NCBI GenBank assembly: GCA_002470645.1
Contig: DKNE01000023.1
Location: 50,538 to 114,537 of the forward strand
Source of the DNA: Patescibacteria group bacterium UBA7396
GTDB taxonomy: Bacteria; Patescibacteriota; Gracilibacteria; BD1-5; UBA6164
Reading direction: 5' to 3'
DNA length: 64,000 nucleotides
The notes under the pieces were generated by a model that saw only the letters and a list, made by a program, of their open reading frames with translations, ran no database searches and was not told the DNA's origin. A program made the position numbers and the translations under genes. Positions 9,868 through 21,383 of the stretch are shown in pieces (within the stretch, counting starts at the first letter, position 1; the number at the start of each line of letters is the position of its first letter).

Positions 9868-12669
9868 CTAATGGTATAAGTGAGATGATAATTCATTGGG
9901 AAGTACACAAAAATTTCACTCTAAATATGGAATATCTAGTTTTTTCATATATTCTTGTGCTTGTTTTTCTCATCCAGGAATTTTTTGGAGTAATTTTATC
10001 ATAAAATAATAAAAATCACGTATCATCGGAAGTATTTCTGTATCTTGAATTTCATTATGAGCAATTTCTTGAGCAAACATTTGTACTTGTTCTAAAAGTA
10101 TTTCATTATTTTCTCAAGTAGTGTAGTCATCATATATCAAACCAAAAGCACGAGATGCAAATTCTATACAATAATCATCTGGAATTTCAAGTAATGTAGA
10201 TAAAAATAATAATTGATATGATATATCAAAATCACTATGAAGTAACAAGACTATTTGAGCTCATATTTTTTCTTGATATTTATTCGGCATATATCAAGTA
10301 TCTTGAGTTGCTACCTCATATATCTTATCAAACATACCAAAACAAGAAATATCTATTGGTATATTTTTATGAACACTTGAAATATAATAATCTGATGCAA
10401 GAAAATTACGTTTATAATTCCATAAATACGTAAAATATTCTGTTTCAAATCATCTATATCAAAATAATGAGATTTTTTTTATAAAACTTTCTATTTTCTC
10501 TTTATTGTTCGTAATAAAAGTAATTTTTAAACATTCTTTTAAATATTTTGGATTAGTAGGTTGGTTTCAATATGCTTGCTCATAATATCAAAGCGCTCAT
10601 TGAAAATCCTGAGCTGATTCAAATAATTTTGCCAATCACAGTACTCACTCTATATCTCAAGAATCCATACTTTTTTGAAATGCTTTTTGTGATTTATAAA
10701 AGTCTTGAGTCGATTTTGGAAAAACCATATGATAATTTCAAACCAAAAGCAAACGTAAGTGAGAGTCTTCAACATCATTCATACACTGTCTTATATATTC
10801 TGATATAGGTTGCGAAAGTTGATATGTTTCTATTATTTCTTGTGTAAAAGCAGTAAATTTTTCTTCACTTATATAACATTTTATTTTTAATATATTATAC
10901 AAAGATATCTCATCTTGAAATTGATTATGTGTATAAACAAATACTTTCATAGCAGACTCATAGGCTTCAAAAAGAGATAAAAGTTCTCATAAGAGATTGA
11001 GATGCGTATCAGATAATGGTAAAGAAAAGATATTATAATTTTTTAATATTTCTCAAATTTGCTCAGAAGAAAGTCATGACGAAATATATTTTGCAATCAA
11101 AAATTCTATGCAATGAAGTATCACTAACTCTGGATTATTGAGAGCTTCTGGAACTTCAAAATTTTTAGCTAATCATTGAGTATTTCTACGGAAAAATAAC
11201 CCAAATTTTGAATCTATTTCGTGAATAAATTCATCATATGTATGTTTCATACTGGGAGAAAATTGTGCAAAAATATTTGCTTCTTTTTCAATATAGTCTT
11301 GAACATATATGAGTATCGATTCAATATTTTCTTTTGGTTCATGTTCTGGAATTTGTTTTACAAGACTATTTAAAAATGGAAAAATTCCTTGAGTAAATAT
11401 TCATTGATTTTCATGAGAAATAAAAGTTCTACTTTGTGATTGAATATAAAGATATAAATGCATTTGTACACTGATAGTTTGTTGTATTTTTGTATCTGAA
11501 AATGAAGTTTGAAATTGCATTGACGATGTTTGATTTTTTTCAATATTTCATGTACCTATAGAAAGATCTCCATCGTCTCATAAAAGAGATTGGAACTCTA
11601 GTTCTACCTGAGAGTATTCTTCTAAAAATTCTTCAAGGACTTTACATAAATCTGGATCTTGAGACTCCCATATTGCTTTTAATTGATACACATGAAATAA
11701 AAATACCTGTGGATTTTGTGTATACATAGATAAATAATACCCTATTTTTAATATTTGAGAAAGTGCTTGTTGTGAAGTAAGCGAATCTAAATCTTTACTC
11801 TTTTGAAACTGCTCCTGCTCATAAGCAAGTTGTTCTTGTAAAAATGTAATAGTACTCTCTAAAAGTGGTTTAATAGCATCTGAAGAAAAGTGAGGAAATA
11901 TTTTTTCTATAAATATTTCAAATTCTTCCCAAGAAGTAATTTCTTGAGAATATTCGATAAAATAACCCATTTTTGGAAATATTTCTACTCAAATTTGATA
12001 ATACTTTTGAGCATTGACAAGATCTCAAATTTGATATGAAAAACGAATTATATGCTCTAAATAAATTTGTGTTTTATGATGCTCCCACCCCATCAAAAAA
12101 CTATGGATAGTTTTTTGTGGATTATTTTGATGACTATAAATCATTCAAAGAAATAAATATCACAAAGCATGATTTTTTTGTACTAATTGTTCAGCTATAA
12201 GATGTGCTTGATCAAAGTCTTGCAGCCTCATTTTTTCATCATAAAGTACACATAAAAAATCATCATTTTCTCTATAATTTTCTTGATGTATTGCTCCAGC
12301 AAATAATAAATCTAATTTTTTTGAAATTATACTTGCTTGTTCTTGTTTTCCTTCAAATAAAAAAAATTCTAAATCTCAAAGAGTTGCTCAATATACCTGA
12401 TTAAATACCTGAAAATCTATTTGTTTTCATTGTTCAAAAGCAGCAATCAAAAACGATAAGGCAGCATCAGTATCCTGATTTTGTAAAAATCATATCGGAG
12501 CTGTTTGAAAAAGATTTATATCATCCCCAAAATCCTGAGATAATATACAAAATGCTTTTTGTCTAACATTTCTCTTTAAACTCGATAAACGATCTAATAA
12601 TTGTTCAGAAATACCTCCAACACGATCTGCCACTTCTCATAAATAAGCTTCTCAAGTATTATTTGCCAT
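9868..12669 (-). CDS. Large helical-repeat (TPR-like) protein, 933 aa, unknown function
   Basis: One continuous frame of 934 codons, with UGA as Gly. It has no signal peptide or membrane segments. The sequence is almost all amphipathic helices with aromatic and alanine spacing reminiscent of tetratricopeptide repeats, for example HALGYLFLGMIYSHQNNPQK near residue 185 and NAQKYYQIGVEIFP near 222. It is rich in Gln, Glu and Phe. I recognise no catalytic motif. The gene is directly followed by the HExxH metallopeptidase in the same transcription unit, so it may be a scaffold, substrate or regulator of that peptidase (inference). The ATG at 12669 follows an AT-rich divergent promoter region shared with tilS. 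Confidence 0.75.
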
Positions 12670-12743
12670 AATTATAATTTTAAAATATGAAAATAGAGTA
12701 TTTTATAATTATATTTTTAGATAAGTCAAAGTTTTTCATTTTT

Positions 12744-12771
12744 TTGCATTTTTTTACATTTTTTATATGAT
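12744..12771 (+). promoter_or_regulatory. Predicted sigma70-type promoter for tilS
   Basis: TTGCAT and TATGAT are separated by 16 bp, and the -10 box ends 25 bp before the tilS ATG. The region is AT-rich, so chance matches are possible. Confidence 0.45.
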
Positions 12772-12796
12772 ACGTGTGTTATTTTAAAAAAAAATT

Positions 12797-13744
12797 ATGA
12801 CTGATTTAGAAGGTTTTTTACAAAAATATTATCTCCCAAATGAAAAAATTATCATTGCCTGTTCTACTGGACCTGATAGTATGTTTTTGCTATATGAAAT
12901 TTTAAAAACGAGCTATAAAAATCAAATAGTAGCTTGTTATTTTAATCATAAACTCAGACCAGAAGCTGATGAGGAAGAAATATTTTTAGAAAATCTTGGG
13001 AAAAAACTCTGATTTCCTGTTGAAATTGCCAGTGCTGACATAAAAAAGATAAGAGATTCTCTTTACCCATCAATATCTATAGAAGAGCTCGCAAGAAAAA
13101 AAAGATATATGTTTTTTTCAGCAATTTGTGAAATTTATAGTACAAAAAAAATTATCACTTGACACCACTTAGATGATAAAATAGAAACTTTTTTCTTTAA
13201 TTTAGCGAGATGAAGCAAACTCACTGGACTCATCAATATGACAGAAAATTATGGAAATATTCTCAGGCCTCTTTTGCACCTAGAAAAATCACAAATTATC
13301 TCTTATTTAGATAAAAATAATCTTGAATATCGTATTGATACAACAAATTTTGACAATGATATTACCAGAAATCATCTTAGAAATGAAATCATCCCAAAAT
13401 TTTATAAAGTAAATACAAAATTTAAACAAAACATTGAAAATACTCTTTCATATTTTGAAGATTTGAAAAATCATATTGATACAGAAGTAATTGATTTTTT
13501 AGAAAGTTTTGCTTCTGAAAATGAAAAATATTTTGAAATCAAAGCATTTCATTGACTTTCACCTTTCCTACAAAAAGAAATTATTGCACATATTTTTTAT
13601 ATTTCAAATGGATATTCTACTATTTGACTCAGTGAAGCAAATATTTGAGAAATAATTAAATTTATAAATGGGAAAGGAAACAAAACTATAAAAGATATAA
13701 AAGGCTTATCAATGAGAAAAGATGGAAATAAAATTTGGTACTAA
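12797..13744 (+). CDS. tilS: tRNA(Ile)-lysidine synthase
   Basis: A 315-residue PP-loop ATPase that converts C34 of the CAU-anticodon tRNA-Ile to lysidine. The PP-loop is STGPDS at residues 23-28, slightly different from the usual SGGxDS. Other family signals are YFNHKLRPEADEEE near 54, ITGHHLDDKIETFF near 122 and the RNHLRNEIIP segment near 195. The protein ends before the usual C-terminal tRNA-binding domain, so it is a short form. UGA glycines bridge four pieces. First gene after the divergent promoter region. Confidence 0.9.
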
Positions 13745-13926
13745 AATAATAGAAACAAATCATGAATATTTTATAGGCAAAACAAAAAAAACTTGTAAAA
13801 TAAATTTTTTAGATATAATAGAAAAACATTTGTGAATAAATTTTTTATACAAAAATTTCAAAAAAGGAGACAAATTTTGCTTTTAAAAAGCTATAAATTT
13901 GTTACTTTATATCGTTAAAATTCTAG

Positions 13927-15423
13927 ATGAAAAAAGTTTTGTCCTATGTCGTTATTTTTAATGTTTTATTTTTAAATCTTTCTTTTTTTACATTTCAAAC
14001 AGCAAAAGCAAGTACGCCAGTTTGTTTCACTATAACAGCTTATTACTCTCCCATAGAAAATCAAGAATACTATGCACATTGAGATATAATCAAAGAAAAA
14101 CGTATGAACTGACAATGAGTAGCTTGATCTGGTTGAAAACCAGTTTTTGCTTGAATGATAGCTGCCCCATTATCTAAATATCCATTAGGAACAAAAATTT
14201 ATATTGAGTGAGTATGAGTCGGTGAAGTTGCTGATAAATGAAGTGCTATAGTAGAAGCATGAGAAAGATGATATGATTGTGATAGATTAGATATCTGGAT
14301 GTGATATTGAGATGAATGATTAAAAAAAGCATGGACATGGTGAAAACCGACTGTAACTTGATATATTGTGGATAATACTACCCCAACAAGTATAAATCTC
14401 AATAATTTTAAAATAAAAAATTCAGTTACAAAAAACTTTACAAAAAACCCTAATTATAATCCTATTTTTTCCAAAAATATTTGACAAAATAGTGATATTA
14501 AAGATATCGAACAATTACACATTTTTCTTTATCAATTAGGATATTACAAATGAAATATAAAGACAAAATATAATAAAGAAACCGTAAAAGCTATATATAA
14601 TTTTCAATTAGATAATAAAATAGTAAATTCTCCAAAAAATAATTGAGCATGAGTGTGGCAGGATGAAACAAGAGTCTTGGCTTTTCAAATAAATAACACT
14701 AATATAATTGCAAAAAATAATACCCCCGTTATTTGAGATAGTAATATTATTTCCAATAATAACGTAGTAGAAAATGATACTTTAAAAATATTATCAAATC
14801 AAATACAAATATCTCCAGATAATGCAAAAGAAAGTGATGTAAAAAAAATTCAAAATATTTTTGCAGAAATGTGATTATATAAAGGAAAAATTGATGGAAA
14901 GTATGAAAGTATAAAAGATACTCTTATAAGTTATCAGGTAAATAAATGAATTATTTCATCAAAAAATAGCTCAGAGGCAGGATATTTTTGAGGTAAAACA
15001 ACAACACAGTTAAATAAAGATTATGCTTTGGTATTAGAAAAAAATTGAGATAAAATAGAACAAACAAAGAAAATTGAAGCACAACTTGCAAGTATCAAAA
15101 AATCTGTTGATAGTAGAGTAGAAACTCATATCAGTAGTATCTGAACACCAAAAGTATGAGATGTTGGGGAAAATGTAAGAAATTTACAAAAAACTCTCAA
15201 AACTCTTTGATATTTCAAAGTAGCTGACACTGCAATTTTTTGAGAAACAACAAAAAATTCTCTTATAAAATATCAAATGGATAAATGAATTATCAAATCA
15301 AAAGAGGAAGATGGAGCATGATTGTTTTGACCAAAAACGAAAGAAAGTTTAAAGTCAGAGCTTGCTATTATATTAGAAACACAACTTTTAAAAGAAAAAG
15401 ATCTCTTGAGTTATAAAAAATAA
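13927..15423 (+). CDS. Secreted 3D-domain protein with three peptidoglycan-binding repeats
   Basis: A 498-residue exported protein with a signal peptide ending near TAKAS (residue 27). Residues 30-150 form a 3D (RlpA/MltA-like) domain: FTITAYYSP, AGMIAAPLSKYPLGTKIYIEG, GEVADKGSAIV and RLDIWMGYGDE, containing the conserved aspartates. Three helical modules resembling PG_binding_1 follow (LHIFLYQLGYYKGNIKTKYN, IQNIFAEMGLYKGKIDGKY, LQKTLKTLGYFKVADT). A role in cleaving or binding peptidoglycan outside the cell is likely. The AGOG gene starts 2 bp after its stop. Confidence 0.85.
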
Positions 15424-15424
15424 T

Positions 15425-16093
15425 ATGAATGAATTATTACAAAAAATTTCTGTTTGCTTTGATGATATAAAATTTATTGAAGACAATGACCCACAATATA
15501 TCAGTTTAAAAAATCTTTATTTTACTATACAAAATAAAGATTTTTATTTGTCTTTAATTATTACCAATGCTTTGGTTTGCTATCAACTTTCAAGTCAATG
15601 AGAAGAATATTGGGAAGAATTTCACCTCTATTTTGCACACAAAAATATCAAAAATAAAACCGAAATTATACCTGAAATTATTACCTTTTTAAAACAATCT
15701 AAAGGAAATAAAAGAATTCTCAATATGAAAATAAAACGCCTTGAAAAAGTAGAATTATTTTTAGAAAAATTCTTTTGAAATGAGGATTTTTATTACTCAA
15801 ATATGCTTTCTTTACAAAAAGATTTAGCAAAAAGTATGAAACAAAAAATAAATGATAAAACTATCGTTTTTGCTATAAAAATGTTTTGATATTGAGCGAG
15901 AAATCAGTTTAATAATTTTCATTATTTTCCTTTTGAAATCTGTATTCCTATTGATTCAAGATTAACCAAACTCTATCAAATATACAATACAAATTCAAAC
16001 ATGAAAATAGAGGAATTCTATAGTCTTTTATCAAAAAAACTTTGAATTCCTCCATTACATTTAGATGCTATATTATGGGGTATGAAGATTTAG
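15425..16093 (+). CDS. AGOG-type 8-oxoguanine DNA glycosylase/AP lyase
   Basis: A 222-residue helix-hairpin-helix glycosylase of the archaeal AGOG group, which removes 8-oxoguanine. Supporting features are a central lysine-rich helix after SKGNKRILNMK near residue 100 (a plausible catalytic Lys), the conserved FPFEICIPIDSR near 177 with the catalytic Asp, and the C-terminal LGIPPLHLDAILWG. Length matches the family. Its stop overlaps that of the convergent hydrolase gene by 4 bp. AGOG is best known from archaea, so its presence here may reflect transfer or an old CPR acquisition. Confidence 0.8.
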
Positions 16094-18087
16094 TTTTTTA
16101 AAAATTGTATCCACTCTGGTGATTTAATACTTAATCAATCATGTCCATCCATTTTAGTATCCATTATAACATTGTATCCACTATTTTTGAGTGCATTATA
16201 CATTGGTTCTGCATGATCTTTATAAGTAACCATGTAATCTTGTAAACCATGAAGCATATAGTATTTTATATTTTTATTATCTTTGTTTACAAAATTGATA
16301 GGACTATTTTGAGTTGCTCTTTGAATAAATTCTTGAGTTCATCTTTTTGCTCATAATAATTGCTCTACCATATATGTAATATCTCCCATAGAAGTATTAG
16401 TTAAATTTGCATTTAAATTTGTTGGGGTAGCAATTGGCGAAACTTTTTGAAATTTTGGCAGAGAAATATTCCAAGGACATGTAGTATCCTTATACTCTGA
16501 TTGATTTAATGCATATTGTAATATAACATGTGCTCAAGCAGATCATCCAACTAAACTGATATTATTGACATCAAAATTATATTTATCTTTATTTGCATGA
16601 ACCCATTGAAGTGCACAATCTAGTTCTTTATATATTTTTGTATAAGTTCCTGTTCTAGTTGAAGAACTAAGTGTATAATTCATAGAAACATATGCCATAC
16701 CATTTTGATGGAAATATTTTGAAAATTCTACCATAACATCACTATTTTTGTCCGTTCATTCCATCCATCATCAACCATGTACTCAAAGAATTACTGGTAT
16801 TTTTTGACTTTCTGAAATATCTGATGGTCTATATACATCAAGAGCTTTCTCTCAATTATATATGATATTTGAGTATTTTAAATATGGTGGTCTTTTTTGA
16901 TTTAAAATAGTAAATTGAATTTTTACTTCTTTTCCTGTATCTCTATCTTTATGGTATCAAATATATGTCCCCGCTTTTCCCATAATAAGCGCATCATGTT
17001 TCCAATCACTTCCTGTATAATACCAAGGTTTTGGTAAAGGTATCCAATTTGATTGTATTGAACAGCTTGTACTAGGAACTCAAACTTGTTCCATACATCA
17101 AACAACATTTTTTCATAAATTTTTACTATATAAATCTACTTTTTCATCTAAATAATAACTTGTTTTTGTTTCTTGGGTAAGTGTAGCTTTGTGTTCAAAA
17201 ATAGCAGATTGTGGTGAAATATCTTGAGTATTACATTCTCATTTATATAAAATTGATGCTTTTTCTAATCAAGCCATACAACTATTACCATATGTTTTTG
17301 GTTGTGGCATAACCTGAATACATGATATATTAGGATTATTACATACTGGCATAGGTGGTTGTGCACATACTGGGTCATATTGTTGTGTACATGACAGTGA
17401 TTCTGGACATTCATATTTTATTCTTTCACATCCATCATTATCTATATAGCTTCATTTTGATATTGGGCTACCATTTTGACAAAAAGGTGCAGATATTTGA
17501 GGACATTTATTTTTTATTCAACAATTTCCTAATAATTCACACAAAAAATTATCTACATCTTTATTAGTATCTAGATCTTTTTTAATACTCTCTATTCCCG
17601 AATGTAAATATACCAACATTTGTGATATAGTAGTATTTGACTTATATTTATTTCATAATTTTTCCAACTGTAGATTTACTTGAGAGAGAATACTTTTATA
17701 TTTATTATCATCATTTAATTCTTTTTTCATTGCTGAAATTTTTGATAAAAATAAATCTAGTTTATCTTTATTTGGAATATTTTCTATTGGAGTAGGCGAA
17801 GATATAGTTAGATCAACATTACATATTGAAGAAGAAGTACAAATAAAATAATTATATGTGTTTCCATTTAAAAAACATTCACTTCTTTTATAGTTAGTAT
17901 ACTCCTTGTTATATTTATCTTTTAAATTATTACATTCAGAAAATGACGTATATCAATCAGATAATACATTCCCAGCTTTGATTTGAATATCTAACTCTGT
18001 TTGTGAAATTTGTGAGGATGCAAGTAATACTCAAAAAGAAAATACAAACATTAATAACATTAAAAGTAAAATTTTATTTTTTTTCAT
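16090..18087 (-). CDS. Secreted alpha/beta hydrolase with Kazal-like Cys-rich region
   Basis: A 665-residue exported protein whose signal peptide is followed by a helical region. Near residues 195-285 there is a Cys-rich segment in which YDPVCAQ, TYGNSCMAGLEKA and KGEC follow the Kazal protease-inhibitor spacing. The C-terminal domain from about 395 is an esterase/lipase of the BD-FAE type: oxyanion motif GVHGGGW, nucleophile elbow LVGGSAGAH, acid-loop region HGLQDYMV and catalytic His in MDGHDG. Several of these glycines are UGA. It probably acts on an ester substrate outside the cell; the Kazal-like part may protect it from proteases or bind a partner (inference). Confidence 0.78.
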
Positions 18088-18212
18088 AATATTAAAATTA
18101 AAAAATAAATGAGAACTCAGAATTTAATTTTTGTTTTGCATAAAACGAAGCTATCATATATATTATTCAGTGAAAAAATTATACTACATTTATTGAAATA
18201 TGTCAAAAAATA

Positions 18213-18240
18213 TTGAAATTGAAAAGAAAATTTATATAAT
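18213..18240 (+). promoter_or_regulatory. Predicted sigma70-type promoter for frr
   Basis: TTGAAA, a 16-bp spacer and a consensus TATAAT lie 31 bp upstream of the frr ATG. This is one of the clearer promoters in the window. Confidence 0.6.
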
Positions 18241-18271
18241 ACATCCATAAATATTTGTTAATTAAAATTAT

Positions 18272-18817
18272 ATGTTAGAAAAAACAAAAACTTGAATAGA
18301 AAAAGCACTTCATCACTTGGAATTAGAGTTTTCTAAACTACAAGCTGGAAGAGCAAATCCTGCTATGATTGAAGATATTAGGGTTGATAGTTATGGAAGT
18401 CTTACTCCAATTAAAAATGTAGCTTCTATAAATATAATGGATTCTCAAACTCTTTCAATACAACCATGGGATAGAAGTCAAATCCACTCAATTGCAAAAG
18501 CAATTACTGATGCTTGAGTTGGGCTTAATCCACAAACTATGGCTGATAGTGTTATGATAAAGGTACCTCAAGTGACTGAAGAAAGAAGGAAAGATCTTTG
18601 TAAAATTGCAAAAAAATTTAGTGAAGAAGCAAAAGTATCTATAAGAAACTCAAGACAAGAAAGCTTGAAAGATATTAAGATAGCAAAAGATGGAAAAGAA
18701 ATTACAGAAGATGATGTAAAAAGTTACGAAACTCAACTTCAAAAATTAGTTGATGATGCGAACAAAAAAATCGATGAATCTCTCAAAAAGAAAGAAGAAG
18801 ATATTATGAAGGTATAA
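18272..18817 (+). CDS. frr: Ribosome recycling factor
   Basis: A 181-residue RRF that, with EF-G, splits post-termination ribosomes. It shows the typical LQAGRANPAMIEDIRVDSYG near residues 24-43, LSIQPWDRSQI near 67 and the helical domain ERRKDLCKIAKKFSEEAK. Full family length; the UGA at TDAGVGLNPQT encodes a conserved Gly. Followed by rpmG and efp, a translation-related run. Confidence 0.95.
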
Positions 18818-18911
18818 AAATATAAAAAAAATTTGTATTTTAAAACTTTTTCATATAATGGGATGGTAATTTTTGAGATTTCAAAAAATATTTATAATTT
18901 ATAATAATCGT

Positions 18912-19091
18912 ATGGCAAAAGGGAAAAGAACTTATGTTGGGTTTTACTCAGAAGAAACTGGAAACTTAGTACATATTACTAATATTAACAAAAAAAATTT
19001 TGGTCCAGGAGAAAAATTAACTTTAAGAAAATATAATAAAGTTACAAAAAAACACGAAGTTTTAAAAATGAAAGAAATTAAAAAAGGGTAA
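18912..19091 (+). CDS. rpmG: Ribosomal protein bL33
   Basis: A 59-residue basic protein. MAKGKRTYVGFYSEETGN and LTLRKYNKVTKKHEVLKM match the bL33 pattern. It lacks the CxxC pairs of zinc-binding L33, so it is the cysteine-free form. The start at 18912 was chosen by family; an upstream in-frame start adds a non-conserved leader. Confidence 0.88.
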   Translation: MAKGKRTYVGFYSEETGNLVHITNINKKNFGPGEKLTLRKYNKVTKKHEVLKMKEIKKG

Positions 19092-19101
19092 TTATTACCA
19101 T

Positions 19102-19129
19102 AACCGGTGGCTTCAATCACCGGTTTTAG
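19102..19129 (+). terminator. Hairpin after rpmG (terminator or attenuator ahead of efp)
   Basis: The stem AACCGGTG / CACCGGTT with loop GCTTCAAT is followed by only two or three T residues. It is the most GC-rich short hairpin in this run. Partial read-through into efp is plausible. Confidence 0.5.
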
Positions 19130-19151
19130 ATTTAAAATTAACTATAGAAAT

Positions 19152-19715
19152 ATGAAAACAGCTTTTGATTCTAAACCAGGTACAGTGTTAAAAATTGATT
19201 CAGAATTATTTTTTGTATCAAAATGGGAATATCATAGAGCATGAAGATGAGCTACTACTATTAAAATGAGACTAAAAAATCTTTTTAACGGTTCTATGAC
19301 TGATAGAACTTTTGGTTGAGAAGATAAAATGGATGATGTTATTTTAGAAAGAGCAAGATTTGAGTACCTTTATGGTGCTGGTGGAACATATGCATTTATG
19401 AATCAAGAAACATATGAACAAATTGAACTCGATGAAGAAACTATTTGAGATATGAAATTTTTCTTAATAGAATGAGATACTGTTGATATTCAACAATTTG
19501 AAGGAAAATTTGTAGGACTTGTACTTCCAACAAATGTAAAACTTACTATTGCTGAATGTGATCCTTGAGTGAAAGGAAATACAGCTGATGGAAAAGTTAC
19601 AAAAGATGCTGTTACAAATACTGGACTTACTATAAAAGTTCCTGGATTTGTAAATCAATGAGATGAAGTAATCGTAAACACTGAAACTGGTGATTATATG
19701 GAAAGAGCAAAATAA
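19152..19715 (+). CDS. efp: Translation elongation factor P (Arg at loop tip)
   Basis: A 187-residue EF-P that relieves ribosome stalling at polyproline. Three domains are intact: AFDSKPGTVLKI at the start, IKMRLKNLF near 37, GLVLPTNVKLTIAECDP near 120 and GLTIKVPGFVNQGDEVIVNT at the end. The loop that usually reads PGKGQ is AGRGA here, with Arg32 where E. coli has Lys34. This resembles EF-P types modified on arginine. No EarP-like modifying enzyme is visible in the window. Confidence 0.94.
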
Positions 19716-19748
19716 AAAAAGAAATTCGCAAGCGAATTTCTTTTTTTT
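19714..19748. terminator. Bidirectional terminator between efp and miaB
   Basis: The stem GAAATTCGC / GCGAATTTC is flanked by an A-run and a T-run, and overlaps both stop codons. It serves the convergent genes on either side. Confidence 0.8.
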
Positions 19749-21180
19749 ATACTATTTCTCACTTTAAAACCCAATCATCTATTTTTAAAATTTTTACTTG
19801 TACTATATCTCAAATTTGAACTCATTCTTGTTTTGGGAAAAATACTTCTTTAAAATTTCTTGTTCTTCCAAAAAAATATTCATCTTTTTCTCAAGATATC
19901 AAAATATCTTCTACTCTATCAAGCATTTTCTTTGATCTTTTTTGTACATTTTCTTCTAATACTCTATTGAGTAAATGCCACCTTTTTGCTTTTACACTAT
20001 CAGGAATATCATCGGGATAAATTTTTGACGCTATAGTTCATTGTCTTACCGAGTATCTTGCAATATAAACAAAATCTATTTCTAATTCTTTAATAGCATT
20101 CACAGTATCTTGAAACATTTCGTCAGTTTCTCCACTATATCCAACAATTATATCAGTAGAAATAGAAAAAAGTGGGTCTTTGTTTCTGAGATATTCAACC
20201 ATTTTTTTAAAATCTGTATATGTATGACGCCTATTCATTCTTTTTAACATTTCATCATTTCCTGATTGTAAAGCAAAATGAAGATAATTACAAGTTTTAT
20301 CAAGATCAAAGTGTGCATCTAAAATATCTTGAGTCATATCATGCGGATTTGATGATGTAAAACGAATTCTATCAATTCACTCAATTTTGTTTATATCATT
20401 CAATAATTCTCTAAATGGTGAAATTCAAAATCAATCGTTCCATTTTGATTTTTCATCATTCCAAAGTTTAGTATTTTTTTGTTTTCCATATGAATTTACA
20501 TTTTGTCATACTAATGAAATTTCTTTTGTTCATGTTTGAGCTAAATGAGAGATTTCTGAGATAATTTCATCATGTTCTCTTGAAATTTCTCTTCATCTTG
20601 TATAAGGTACAATACAAAAGGTACAAAAATTATCACATCAAGTTTGTACGATAACTGAAGCTGAAAATTTATTTTCCCTGAGTTGCGCTTGTTTCAAATA
20701 GTCATCAAATTTATCATCACTTCCAATTTTTTCTCAATAAATATGTGTTAAAATCAGATTTAAATATTTTACCTCCTCTATCCTGAGAGTAAAATCAAGA
20801 TTCTCTAATTTAGGAAATAATTTATCATCGTGATTGAAAATTCATGAATTATCTGATAAATAGGTAATATCCTTTGCAACTTCCCTTTGAGATGAAGTGT
20901 AATATTTTTGATTCATTCCTGTTTTTCTTACCATACAACCAGTAATTCACACAATAATATTTTTTGAATTTTCTATATTTAATACTTTAATTTCTTTGAG
21001 CATACTATAGACTTTATCTTCTCATTTTTTTCTGACACTACATGTATTGAGTATGATTAAATCTGCTGTTTTGTAGTCTGATGTTTTTTTAAATCATGAT
21101 TGTAAAAGTATCATATTTACTTTTTCACTATCTGCCTTATTCATTTCACATCCAAATGTCTTTATGTAATAACTTTTCAT
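19747..21180 (-). CDS. miaB: tRNA-2-methylthio-N6-dimethylallyladenosine synthase
   Basis: A 477-residue radical-SAM methylthiotransferase acting on A37 of tRNAs. The auxiliary cluster cysteines are C11 (TFGCEMNKADS), C47 (NTCSVR) and C82 (ITGCMVRK). The radical-SAM motif is GCDNFCTFCIVPYTRGRE near 207. LVGQNVNSYG and LHFALQSGNDEMLKRMNR follow, then a TRAM-like tail. One cluster region has a longer insert than usual, about residues 95-190. Several essential glycines are UGA. Confidence 0.92.
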
Positions 21181-21259
21181 TCTTATATTTTCTTAAATTT
21201 AAAACTGGGTTTGATTATATAAAAAAAAAATTACCAAGCAAACTTTTTTACTTGGTTTT

Positions 21260-21383
21260 AAAAATATGTAGTTTTTTCTTGTTTATTTTTATACTCATCC
21301 AGCCATAACAATATAGTTATATAATAATGTAACTATATTACATCATATATTTTAAAAATGTCAATAAAAATATGTAGTTTTTT
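21260..21383. repeat. 18-bp direct repeat flanking a palindrome
   Basis: The 18-mer AAAAATATGTAGTTTTTT occurs at 21260-21277 and again at 21366-21383. Between them, near 21310-21337, lies the inverted repeat AATATAGTTA / TAACTATATT. Just before the first copy is an ACCAAG / CTTGGT hairpin with a T-run. This 200-bp stretch between miaB and the EAL gene holds no ORF. Its role is unknown. Confidence 0.5.

Noticed and set aside
13722..13895. Overlapping frame (57 codons) at the 3' end of tilS that could be a shifted TilS C-terminal domain
   Set aside because: It would need two further shifts to give a TilS-like end (GDKF motif). No start signal is visible, and the tilS frame ends cleanly like other short forms.
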